Positions 35,624 through 44,007 of a stretch of 64,000 nt of DNA are shown here, piece after piece. The notes below the pieces were generated by a model. That model searched no databases, had not been told where the DNA came from, and was given only the letters and a program-made list of their open reading frames with translations. The position numbers and the translations under genes were made by a program. This stretch comes from Alicyclobacillus kakegawensis NBRC 103104. Lineage in GTDB: Bacteria > Bacillota > Bacilli > Alicyclobacillales > Alicyclobacillaceae. Position 1 is the first letter of the stretch. Each line of letters starts with the position of its first letter. The stretch is taken from positions 1-64,000 of the forward strand of contig NZ_BCRP01000009.1 in NCBI RefSeq assembly GCF_001552655.1, read 5' to 3'.

Positions 35624-37036
35624 TCAGACGAACGGGGCGACGTCGTCCCCAACAGCCAAGGTCCGGCGGTGTGCCGGCCAGAGGGCGACGATGGCCAGAG
35701 CGAGGGCGGCCGCCAGGGCAATCAGGCTGTCGGATTGCATCATCAGGCGGACGCCTATCCGGTCGGCGATGAGGCCGCCTGCGACCGTGCACGCGGCGTT
35801 CAGCACCTGCTGCCCGCTTCCCAGCAGGTTTTGCACGCGCCCGGCCAGGTGGGCGGGCAGGGCGGATTGTTGGTACGTGGAAAACCCGGCTCCGCAGATG
35901 GAGAAAAATCCGCCGAGCAGGATGAGGCAGGCGGCCGCCTCCGGGAACGACCGGCTGCAGGCGTAGCCAAGATAAGCGGCCAGCGACAGGGGCGCTCCGA
36001 CGGCCATCATCCAACGGGTCGACAGGCGGCGGGCCAGCACCGCCGCCGTCACGCCGCCGGCGGTGTAGCCGATGCCGGCGGCGCAGACCAAGGCGCTGTA
36101 TGCGGAACTGGGCAGGTGCAGAGCGTCCTGGGTGAAGACCACCTCCTGCGCGTCGCCCGCGGCGGCCAGGCTCATGATCAGCCAAAACAAGCTGTACACG
36201 CAGGCGTACAGCCAGTTCTGGCGCAAAAAGCCCCCGGCTTGGCGCCAATCAGCGGCCAGAGTGCGCGGGAGCGCCAGGAGACGGCCTCGCCAGGTCCTTG
36301 GCATCGGGATTGCGTCGGACACGGGTATGGACGGCTGTGGAGCTGCGGGCGGCGGGGCGCTTGCCGGTGAGGCTGGGCTTGCGGCCGTCTCGGCTTGCGG
36401 CTGGCGCGCAGACACTGTGGACCGGGGCAGCAACAGAAACGACACGGCCGAGACGAGAAACGAGAGGCTGTCCAGCCAGATGGCCGGTTTGGCGGCGCCC
36501 AGAAGCAAAAATCCAGCCCCCACCGCCGGCCCCAACACCAGCGCCCCGGACTGCAGCATGCCGCTGATGGCGTTGAACCTCTTCCGCCTCTCGGACGGAA
36601 TCCGCTCCATGATGTAGGCGAGGTAGGCGTTGTCGAAAAAGCAGCGTCCCCCGTTGATCAACCAGAGCAACAGGTAGAGGACAGAGAGGTGGTTGGCCAG
36701 CGGGATGAGGGCGGTGGCCAGCGCGCGAAAGCACTCCACGCCGAGCAGTGTCGCGCGTTTTTCCCACCTGTCGGTCAGGCTCCCGCACCAGGTGCCGAAT
36801 GTGATGGCGGCCAAAGGCGCCATCACCCACAATCCGGCGACGGCGGCCGCCGAATGGGTGGTCTGCAGCACGAACACGTTGATGGCCACCAGATAGATGT
36901 AGTTGCCCACACTGGAAACCGCCTGCCCGGTGAGCAGGATGACTGATTGGTTTCGGGCGGATGGCTTGGTCGTGTCCGGTCGGCGCGGAGCCTGGGGTTT
37001 CACGGGGGAACTCACCTCGCTTGGGTTCGGGTCCAT
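35624..37036 (-). CDS. MFS transporter (MFS_3, drug/siderophore-exporter type)
   Basis: 470 residues with twelve predicted membrane helices. The first helix pair (SVILLTGQAVSSVGNYIYLVAINVFVL) and the A-like motif GSLTDRWEKRATLLGVECFRA fit the EntS/macrolide-efflux branch. The central loop (about residues 205-250) is an unusually long Ala/Pro-rich linker (ASPASPASAPPPAAPQP). Substrate cannot be assigned. Leftward, 46 nt after the acetolactate synthase stop, so it may be co-transcribed with it. Confidence 0.85.
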   Translation of the reverse strand: MDPNPSEVSSPVKPQAPRRPDTTKPSARNQSVILLTGQAVSSVGNYIYLVAINVFVLQTTHSAAAVAGLWVMAPLAAITFGTWCGSLTDRWEKRATLLGVECFRALATALIPLANHLSVLYLLLWLINGGRCFFDNAYLAYIMERIPSERRKRFNAISGMLQSGALVLGPAVGAGFLLLGAAKPAIWLDSLSFLVSAVSFLLLPRSTVSARQPQAETAASPASPASAPPPAAPQPSIPVSDAIPMPRTWRGRLLALPRTLAADWRQAGGFLRQNWLYACVYSLFWLIMSLAAAGDAQEVVFTQDALHLPSSAYSALVCAAGIGYTAGGVTAAVLARRLSTRWMMAVGAPLSLAAYLGYACSRSFPEAAACLILLGGFFSICGAGFSTYQQSALPAHLAGRVQNLLGSGQQVLNAACTVAGGLIADRIGVRLMMQSDSLIALAAALALAIVALWPAHRRTLAVGDDVAPFV

Positions 37037-37082
37037 GCACCTTTGATTCTACCTTATGTGCCTCCATTTTTCAGGATTGCGA

Positions 37083-38654
37083 TTAGCACACCACTTCCAA
37101 CAGGGTCAACTCCCCGTCCTGCAGCGCCCCGTCCAGCTCGCGCGCGAATGACTCGGCGTCGACCGCCAGCCGGTGCTTGACGCCGAAGCTTTCGGCGTAC
37201 AGACGAAAGTCCGGGTTGTCAAAGGCGATCCCGGTGACCGCGAGGTTTGCGTCTTGCTGTTTGCGCTCAATCAGGCTGTAGCGCTTGTCGTTGAACACAA
37301 TCGCGCAAAAGCCTGTGCCCAGGCGCCGGGCGGTCTCTAGCTCCTGCGAGTTCATCAAAAACCCGCCGTCCCCCGAGATCACGACCACGGGCGCCTGCGG
37401 GCAGGCGAGGCGGGCGGCGATGCCCCCGGGCAGGGCCCCGCCCATGGCGGCCAGGCCGTTGAAGATGAGGGTCCGCCCGGCCTGCTTGGGCTGGTACCAG
37501 CGCGCCGTCCACACCTTGTGCAGGCCCACGTCCGAGATGACCACCGCGTCCTCCGGCAGCCGTTCGGTCAGGGTCCACATCACCTGGTGCGGCAACGCCT
37601 CGGAAGGGCTCGGCGGGGTGGAGAGGGCGTCGAGGCGCCGGGCGCGAATCGCCAGGTGGGGTTGTGGATCTGGACGGTGCCCGACCATGTCGGCCAGGGC
37701 GCGCAGGGTGTAGCGCAGGTCTCCGACCAAGTCTAGTTCCACCGGGAAGTGGGCGTCCGTCTCTGCCGGCACATTGTGGATGTGCAGGACCCGGCGACGG
37801 CCGTCCGCGTTCCAGGTGGCGGGATCATATTCCACCAGGTCGAAGCCAATGGCAATCACCAGGTCGGCTTCATGGAGCGGGCGCAGCCCGGTCGGGTAGG
37901 GTTTGCCGCCGACGGTGAACAGGTTGAGCGGGTGTGCAAACGGCAGCACCCCTTTGGCCATGAACGTGTTGACCAGCGGCAGGTTGGCCTCCTCCACCAG
38001 CTGCCGAACTTCTCCCCAGGCCTGGTTGCGGATGACGCCGTTGCCGGCCAGGATGATGGGCCGCTCGGCGCTCATGATGAGCCGCGCCGCTTCGCGCAGA
38101 CTGTACCCGTCCGGGTACGGATCGGCCAAGCGTCCGATGGGGAGGGGCCGGCCCTCGACCTCGGCGCGGGCGACGTCCTCGGGCAGCTGCAGGTGCACCG
38201 CGCCCGGGTTGTCCGACGCGGCGAGCGAGAACGCCTTGCGCACCACCTCCGGGATGGTGCGGGGGGAGAGGATTTGCTGGTCGTACTTGGTGATGCCTTT
38301 GAACAGCTGGATGGTGTCGACGTTTTGATGCGACTCCTTATGCAACCGGGTGCGCTCGGCCTGGCCGGTAAGGGCGACCAGGGGGGACCGGTCCAGGTGC
38401 GCGTTGGCGACGCCGGTGATGAGGTTGGTCGCGCCCGGGCCGAGCGTCGCCAGGCAGACGCCGGGACGCCCCGTCAGACGGCCGTAGACGTCGGCCATAA
38501 AGGCCGCCGCCTGTTCGTGCCGGGTGAGGACGAAACGGATGGAGGAACGAGTGAGTGAGTCCATCAAATCAATGTTTTCTTCGCCCGGGATGCCGAAGAT
38601 GTACTCCACACCTTCCGCCTCCAGGCAGCGCACAAGCAGATCGCTGGCTTTCAC
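37083..38654 (-). CDS. acetolactate synthase large subunit (AlsS-like)
   Basis: 523-residue ThDP enzyme joining two pyruvates to acetolactate. FGIPGEENIDLMD at the N-terminus, the catalytic Glu in RHEQAAAFMADVYGR, and the ThDP/Mg motif GDGGFLMNSQELETARRLG ... FNDKRYSLIE are present. The Glu-Glu-Asn variant IPGEEN and absence of a small subunit point to the catabolic/AlsS group rather than IlvB. GTG 38654 follows GGGAGGTAACCCC; 12 more codons are open. No alsD decarboxylase lies beside it. The divergent LysR gene is the likely regulator. Confidence 0.85.
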   Translation of the reverse strand: MKASDLLVRCLEAEGVEYIFGIPGEENIDLMDSLTRSSIRFVLTRHEQAAAFMADVYGRLTGRPGVCLATLGPGATNLITGVANAHLDRSPLVALTGQAERTRLHKESHQNVDTIQLFKGITKYDQQILSPRTIPEVVRKAFSLAASDNPGAVHLQLPEDVARAEVEGRPLPIGRLADPYPDGYSLREAARLIMSAERPIILAGNGVIRNQAWGEVRQLVEEANLPLVNTFMAKGVLPFAHPLNLFTVGGKPYPTGLRPLHEADLVIAIGFDLVEYDPATWNADGRRRVLHIHNVPAETDAHFPVELDLVGDLRYTLRALADMVGHRPDPQPHLAIRARRLDALSTPPSPSEALPHQVMWTLTERLPEDAVVISDVGLHKVWTARWYQPKQAGRTLIFNGLAAMGGALPGGIAARLACPQAPVVVISGDGGFLMNSQELETARRLGTGFCAIVFNDKRYSLIERKQQDANLAVTGIAFDNPDFRLYAESFGVKHRLAVDAESFARELDGALQDGELTLLEVVC

Positions 38655-38736
38655 GGGGTTACCTCCCTGACGGCTGTTGGCTTTCCGCATGTCTCGGCTC
38701 TATTGTAAGCGAGGCCGACCGTTCGATAAAATATAT

Positions 38737-38774
38737 CTATTCGATGAAATAGTTCTCGTTATGAGATGAAATAG
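38737..38774. promoter_or_regulatory. candidate LysR operator between als and lysR
   Basis: CTATT-N6-AATAG (38737-38752) is a LysR-type dyad, and the 10-mer GATGAAATAG occurs twice (38743-38752 and 38765-38774), 22 bp apart, about two helical turns. The position between divergent genes suits an AlsR-like activator. Confidence 0.5.
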
Positions 38775-38792
38775 GGATCGGCGGGAGGGATC

Positions 38793-39821
38793 TTGTTGGA
38801 TTTTCATCAATTGCGCTACTTTGTCACGGCGGCTCGTCTTGGTCACGTCACGCAGGCGGCGAAACGCCTGCACGTGGCCCAGTCGGCAGTCAGCCGCCAG
38901 ATTCACCTGCTGGAGGAGGAACTGGGCGCGCCCTTGTTTGTGCGCGAGGGCAAGGGCGTGCGGCTCTCTCCGTTCGGCCGGCGCTTCCTGCCGCAGGCGG
39001 AGCGCGTTTTGCGCCAGGTGGAGGTTGCCCGCGAGGAAGCGCGCCGTTTTCACGATCCGCACGCGGGCGTTATCCGTCTCGGCTTTCCGCACAGCGTCGG
39101 TGTGCATGTGGTGCCGCGGCTGTTGGCCGCATACCGCCAGGTGGAGCCGGCGGTCACGTTCGATTTGGTGCAGGACCGGGTGCGGCGGCTGGTGGATGCG
39201 CTGCTTGAGGGGGCGCTTGATTTGGCCATTGTCGCGCCGTGGAAGCCGCTGTCCGGCGTGCCGGTGGAGGGGCGCCGGCTGTTCGAGGAGGAGCTGGTGG
39301 CGGTGCTGCCGGCGGACGCGCGGATGGCGCAGGAAGGGGCGGCGACGGAGGATGGCGCGGCGATGCAGGATGAGGAGGGCATGCAGCACGGAGCGGCAAT
39401 GGAGGACAGGACGGCGACGGAGGACGCTGGGGCCGGGGACGCTGCGCGGGGGCGGGGCCTGCACCTGGCCGCGCTGGCGGAAGAGCCGTTCATTTTGTTC
39501 AAGCCGGGCTATACGCTGCGCGAGTTGGTCCAGCAAGCCTGTATGGAAGCGGGTTTTGTCCCGCGCGTCGCCTTTGAGGCCGAGGAGACGGACACCATCC
39601 GCGCCTTCGTGCGGGCGGGGCTGGGGGTGAGCGTGCTACCGCCGCTGGGCGCGGGGGCCGATGCGGGCGTGGTGGAGCGGCCGGTGGTCAGCCCGCCCAT
39701 CCGCCGCACGGTCGGCATCGTGTGGTGGGAACAGGGGGAATTATCCGCTGCGGCGCGGGCGTTTGCCGATTTTACGGTGCAGTGGATGGGGGAGCAGAAT
39801 GGACGCGCGGATCGACCATAG
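38793..39821 (+). CDS. LysR family regulator, AlsR-like, with acidic repeat insertion
   Basis: 342 residues. The winged helix is MLDFHQLRYFVTAARLGHVTQAAKRLHVAQSAVSRQI; the effector domain starts about residue 90 (IRLGFPHSVGVHVVPRLLAAY). Start TTG 38793 after GGGAGGGATC. The protein is about 45 residues longer than usual: residues 176-220 are an Ala/Glu/Asp/Met-rich stretch (GAATEDGAAMQDEEG, GAAMEDRTATEDAG) inserted between two strands of the effector domain and built of imperfect repeats. It probably controls the divergent acetolactate synthase. Confidence 0.88.
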   Translation: MLDFHQLRYFVTAARLGHVTQAAKRLHVAQSAVSRQIHLLEEELGAPLFVREGKGVRLSPFGRRFLPQAERVLRQVEVAREEARRFHDPHAGVIRLGFPHSVGVHVVPRLLAAYRQVEPAVTFDLVQDRVRRLVDALLEGALDLAIVAPWKPLSGVPVEGRRLFEEELVAVLPADARMAQEGAATEDGAAMQDEEGMQHGAAMEDRTATEDAGAGDAARGRGLHLAALAEEPFILFKPGYTLRELVQQACMEAGFVPRVAFEAEETDTIRAFVRAGLGVSVLPPLGAGADAGVVERPVVSPPIRRTVGIVWWEQGELSAAARAFADFTVQWMGEQNGRADRP

Positions 39822-39855
39822 CGAGCGGTATATATCCATCACCCTTGGCCAGCCC

Positions 39856-40524
39856 TTAGGAATGAATCAGACTCCGGACAACCGGGAACAGGGCAACGCC
39901 CAATGCTCCTAGCGCTACGGCAGCGGTCAGCAGCGTGAGCGCATGCACCCGGCGTTCGGCGCGCGCCATACGAATCAACAGGGCGACGAAAACGGCTACA
40001 GGGATTACAATGGCGGCGACAGCCGACCAACCTAATCCCACGCTCCCGAGTGCTTCCGGCAGCGTCCAAGCGATGGGTGCGGCGAGACATGTGTCCCCGA
40101 GGCGCCCAGGTTTGTGAGATAGGGCAGCGACCGCGCCGAGAATCGGGCATGCGGGTACGGCGGCGACGAGCCAAGGTGCGGCTTCGCGCCATCCATCACG
40201 CAGGGGCAAGGAAAAGCGCAGCACGAACAGAAGGTGGTACAACACAAGCCACGCAAGGAGGTACGCAGCCACTGTCCCGGTGCTGACGAAGATCGCCTTG
40301 CGTGGCGTCCGGACACCGCGCGAGGCCGAGACAGCCAGCAAGAAACCGAATGTGACCCACGGGGCGGTCGAAGCCCCGAGATCCATGAAAACCCCCGGAA
40401 CTTGTCTGAGGAACTGTGCCAAAACACCCAAAAGCGCCCCGGTGATGGAGGAGGTGACCCACGGGCGAACGCTTGAATGAAGCGTGGCGATTTTCTCACG
40501 GCCCCTTCGAACAGTTGGATTCAT
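39856..40524 (-). CDS. hypothetical multi-pass membrane protein
   Basis: 222 residues with six or seven hydrophobic segments (for example WVTSSITGALLGVLAQFL, WVTFGFLLAVSA, VSTGTVAAYLLAWLVLYHLLFVL, AVAAIVIPVAVFVALLI, ALTLLTAAVALGALGVALF). It resembles small DUF-type membrane proteins; I cannot name a family. GGGGATGTTT precedes ATG 40524. The gene overlaps the ABC ATPase by 29 nt, so the three genes 43524-39856 form one operon; an accessory or immunity role for the exporter is inference. Confidence 0.7.
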   Translation of the reverse strand: MNPTVRRGREKIATLHSSVRPWVTSSITGALLGVLAQFLRQVPGVFMDLGASTAPWVTFGFLLAVSASRGVRTPRKAIFVSTGTVAAYLLAWLVLYHLLFVLRFSLPLRDGWREAAPWLVAAVPACPILGAVAALSHKPGRLGDTCLAAPIAWTLPEALGSVGLGWSAVAAIVIPVAVFVALLIRMARAERRVHALTLLTAAVALGALGVALFPVVRSLIHS

Positions 40525-41221
40525 AAACATCCCCTATATAGTTCATGCTGCCATCCGAGGCGTTTTCGGTCATTTTCTCATATTCCAGCTGCACCGTACG
40601 CGTACAAGCCGCAACTACGTGCGGATCGTGCGTGGCGATGACGATGGTTTTGCCGGCGCGGTTCAGGTTCTTGAGGATTTCCAGGATGGCGTCCCGGTTG
40701 CAGGCGTCCAGTGAACCTGTCGGTTCGTCGGCGAGAATGAGGTCGCAGGGCTTCAGCAGAATTCTCGCTACTGCCACCCGCTGCTGCTCACCGCCGGACA
40801 GTTCATAGACTTTGCTGTGGAGCGGAATCTCCAGCCCCACCTCCGCCAGTGCCGTCTCTTTCTGTCTTTGTCTCTCCCTCTTGGATTTCTTGGCGTACAT
40901 CAGGGCGACCTCCAGATTGGCGTCCACAGTCTCTTCGTCCACCAGGGCGTAGTTCTGAAACAGGTAGCCGATGCGGGTGCGCAGAAGGCGGCTGGCCTGG
41001 CGGGACCCAATCTGCGGGCTGGGCCTGCCGAACACCCGGACTACTCCTTTGTCCGGTTTTTCGAGCAGTCCCATGAGGTTCAACACCGTGGTTTTTCCGG
41101 CTCCGCTCTTGCCTGTGATGGCCACCATTTCCCCATCGGCGACCGTGAGGCTGTAATCGTCCAGCACGATGCGACGTCCGTAGCGTTTGTGGACACGGAC
41201 GAGTTCACAAATGGTTGCCAT
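40496..41221 (-). CDS. ABC transporter ATP-binding protein (bacteriocin-export type)
   Basis: 241 residues of the LolD/MacB-like class. Walker [15 protein letters not shown]-loop [13 protein letters not shown], signature [14 protein letters not shown] and Walker [13 protein letters not shown] are complete. The Q-loop/VDEETV and short length fit the putative lactococcin-972-group exporter ATPase. Pairs with the permease ending 6 nt upstream. The frame is open further upstream inside the permease, where it is not coding. Confidence 0.88.
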   Translation of the reverse strand: MATICELVRVHKRYGRRIVLDDYSLTVADGEMVAITGKSGAGKTTVLNLMGLLEKPDKGVVRVFGRPSPQIGSRQASRLLRTRIGYLFQNYALVDEETVDANLEVALMYAKKSKRERQRQKETALAEVGLEIPLHSKVYELSGGEQQRVAVARILLKPCDLILADEPTGSLDACNRDAILEILKNLNRAGKTIVIATHDPHVVAACTRTVQLEYEKMTENASDGSMNYIGDVYESNCSKGP

Positions 41222-41226
41222 GTCTA

Positions 41227-43524
41227 TCAGGTCCCTTCCTTCAAGCTCTGGGCGATATTCTGGCGTTCCATACGAATCAAGGCGCCGACCGAGGCGGCCA
41301 GCTCGATGGCGATGAGGGCGGCCAGGATGGTCAACAGATGGGCGACGGCGGCGCCCGTCATCCTGCTTGATTCCGGCGGGCCACTGGTGTACATCCCATG
41401 CAGCACGGCGAGGCAAATCAGGGATTGTCCAATCCACGTGCAGGCAAAGAACAGCAGGTACTCTTTGTACGTGCGGACAAAGCACCATCCGAACAGCCGG
41501 CGCACCAGAAACCGCTGTCGGTACTTCGTGAAGAAAATCGTCAGGTTCTGTGCGACGAGGAAGGACGAACTCGCCAGCAGTCCCAGGGCGATGAGCAAGA
41601 ACCCGTTCATTTCGACTTGCAGCAGGTGGATGCTCTGTTGAATCGCTTCGTCGATGCCCACCAGGTTTTGCAGTCGGTCGTCAAGATGGAGCTTCTTCAG
41701 TTCGGGATCCAGCGTCATCCAGGTGCGGATGGAATCGCCCTGGATGAGTCGGACCTTCAGCGCCGAGGCTTCCCGCCCATCGATGTATCCTAACCCGTCA
41801 GTCGAGACGGTGTTGCTTTCCGTGGCCACTTGAATGATGGGATCCACGATGTTGTTGTGTTGCTGCGGGAAGACTTCTGGATCGAAACTGAAAAGCTGCT
41901 GGTGATTGGCCAGCCAGATGATACGGATTGACTGGTGCTTGACCCGATTGGAAACGGGGAACGGTTTTTCCTCCTGGTATGCCTCCCGTCTCTCATTGCG
42001 GAAGTAGGAGAGGATCTTTTTTTGTTGGCTGCTGTATTTTTCCGGCACGAGCAGAATCCGGTCGCTTGTCCGGTCGGATATGCGCACGGGGTGATGATGC
42101 ACGTCATAGACCGGAAAGCGGCGCAGGTAGTTCGGATTAACCGTGACGGAGCGGACAAAACCGGCGGGCTCGGGCAAGCGCAGGTACGGCTCTTCATACT
42201 CCTCGGCGTCGATAAAGAGGGCTCCTCGTTGATTCAGGTAGGGATACAGCCAGCGGGTCTCGACGTATTGTGCGCTGTTGTCCCCTTGCGCGGCGCTGAG
42301 GAAGTCATGTCCCACCGACACGGGATAGAACACGCCATAGCCGTTCGTTTTGGGGGTTTCCTGCCATCTGGCGAGCAGCGCCTGCTGGCCGTGGCGAAGC
42401 GTGTACTGGCTCCAGGCGGCGAACATCAGGAGCGCCAGGACCACGGACCAGCCCGCTTTCACCAGGGTGTTCACGACCAAGACGCTGGTGGTGTGTCTGC
42501 GTTTCTTAATCGCGCCGCTCACGCGGACCCTCGCGATGTACAGGTACGTGATGAGCGACGCCACCGCAATCAGGGCGTACATTTCACACTGCGTGAGCAG
42601 GATATGGGACACAAACAGGACGGTCGTATGCGGAACGGCGATCCCCGCCGACACGCACGCTGCCGATGAGAGCAGAAAACTGAGCAGGATAAACCGCCCA
42701 ATTACAAGAAACCAGATCCGCCCGTTGGATATCCCGTGCATTTTCATCACGCCGATCCGCTTGGCGGCGTGAAAACTATGGTACACAAGCAGGATGAGCG
42801 TGATGAACATCACCAGGTACCGGATCTCTTGCACGTATTGCAACAACCCGTATCCAGTCGTTCCGAACCCTTTGGGCCTGCTCACCGTTATACCCACTGC
42901 GCTGTTCGTGAAGTCCTTGGGCGTGTACGGACGTTCCAGCTCACGCTGGAAATGACGGTTGATCTCGGCCACGAATTGGTTGACAAATGTTTGGTACGCG
43001 CGGGCGGTCGCAGCCTCGACCGAAAACTGCCCGGACAGCGGCAGGTATGTACCTGCTTCCAGCAGTGGTCGAATCTCGATGAGCGCCGTGCCGCTGAACG
43101 TTTTCAGAGTTCCCACCTGTCGCGAACTGCCGGTTGGTGCCGAGGAGATGAAAGCTCTGCCGTGTTGGGTTTCCATCGGGGTCAGGAAACGGCCGCTTAG
43201 TAGGCTGAAACGGTCATAGAGGTGAGAGGGGCCCGTGAGCAAGATGTATTGCGTGATTTCCGGCTGATTGTCGCTGGTGTAGCCGATGCTCACTCGGAAC
43301 AGGTTGACATCCGACTCTTTGGCCGCCCGCAGCAACAAGGGATAGATCTCCTTCCAGCTGTTGGGAGCGAAAAACAGCGGCCCGTCCGGAATCCAGAACG
43401 GCCGACCGACGTCAAGGTCCGCATTCTCCGCCTTTTCTATGGTGGCTTGCTGGACCTGCGAATACGTGAGCGCAAACGAAAACGCCGACACGAGCATGAA
43501 AAAGAAGGTGAGCAGCTTTTTCAA
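41227..43524 (-). CDS. DUF1430/FtsX-like bacteriocin-associated ABC permease
   Basis: 765 residues. An N-terminal signal anchor (LLTFFFMLVSAFSFALTY) and a large external domain come first, then helices near 240-330 (YLVMFITLILLVYHSF, VIGRFILLSFLLSSAAC), a second external domain (about 380-620), and a C-terminal FtsX-like helix group (GFLLIALGLLASSSFLV, LLFFACTWIGQSLICLAVL, LLTILAALIAIELAASVG). This two-halved layout with DUF1430 is that of integral membrane proteins beside lactococcin-972-like bacteriocins. No bacteriocin precursor of that type is visible here, so the cargo is unknown. Confidence 0.82.
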   Translation of the reverse strand: MKKLLTFFFMLVSAFSFALTYSQVQQATIEKAENADLDVGRPFWIPDGPLFFAPNSWKEIYPLLLRAAKESDVNLFRVSIGYTSDNQPEITQYILLTGPSHLYDRFSLLSGRFLTPMETQHGRAFISSAPTGSSRQVGTLKTFSGTALIEIRPLLEAGTYLPLSGQFSVEAATARAYQTFVNQFVAEINRHFQRELERPYTPKDFTNSAVGITVSRPKGFGTTGYGLLQYVQEIRYLVMFITLILLVYHSFHAAKRIGVMKMHGISNGRIWFLVIGRFILLSFLLSSAACVSAGIAVPHTTVLFVSHILLTQCEMYALIAVASLITYLYIARVRVSGAIKKRRHTTSVLVVNTLVKAGWSVVLALLMFAAWSQYTLRHGQQALLARWQETPKTNGYGVFYPVSVGHDFLSAAQGDNSAQYVETRWLYPYLNQRGALFIDAEEYEEPYLRLPEPAGFVRSVTVNPNYLRRFPVYDVHHHPVRISDRTSDRILLVPEKYSSQQKKILSYFRNERREAYQEEKPFPVSNRVKHQSIRIIWLANHQQLFSFDPEVFPQQHNNIVDPIIQVATESNTVSTDGLGYIDGREASALKVRLIQGDSIRTWMTLDPELKKLHLDDRLQNLVGIDEAIQQSIHLLQVEMNGFLLIALGLLASSSFLVAQNLTIFFTKYRQRFLVRRLFGWCFVRTYKEYLLFFACTWIGQSLICLAVLHGMYTSGPPESSRMTGAAVAHLLTILAALIAIELAASVGALIRMERQNIAQSLKEGT

Positions 43525-44007
43525 AGCGTCTTTTCTCCCTCGCGGACGATGCTGGGTGCACTGATTGGCGGCCGCTGTCGCGAAGAAAGCGGCCGGGCCT
43601 ATCCTCTGGTTGCCGGGGTCTCGGGCAGGGCGGGATTACGCAACAGGTGTACCAGCCAGCATATCTATCCTCAAGGTCCTCCACTTAGTTTATATACCAT
43701 AAATTGTCCTGGCCCATCCCTTTGACCTCCATCCGAACGCGGCTCCAGTAGGACGGCATTTTGCCGGATGACGCGGTAATGAAACATGAGAGTATGCCAA
43801 CGGGGAACAAATCGTACCTGAGAACCGAATTCAAGTAAGTCCCTCACAACCCGGATTTTATAGAATTGTTTGTATAACCGCAATGGGCGCTGTACGGGAC
43901 GTTGAAGACCATGGTGAAAGGCATGCCGTTCATGCCACGCCCGCACGACGCGTGTTACAATGGGCACGACACAGTCTATTTGGGTACGGATTCAAGGGGG
44001 ATGGGCG
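43525..44007. other. divergent intergenic region between the exporter and the UPF0182 gene
   Basis: About 480 bp with no confident gene. Leftward there is a TATATAA element (43691-43696) and a Cys-containing open frame starting GTG 43684 (see findings). Rightward TACAAT near 43956 could be the -10 of the UPF0182 gene, without a convincing -35. Confidence 0.4.
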
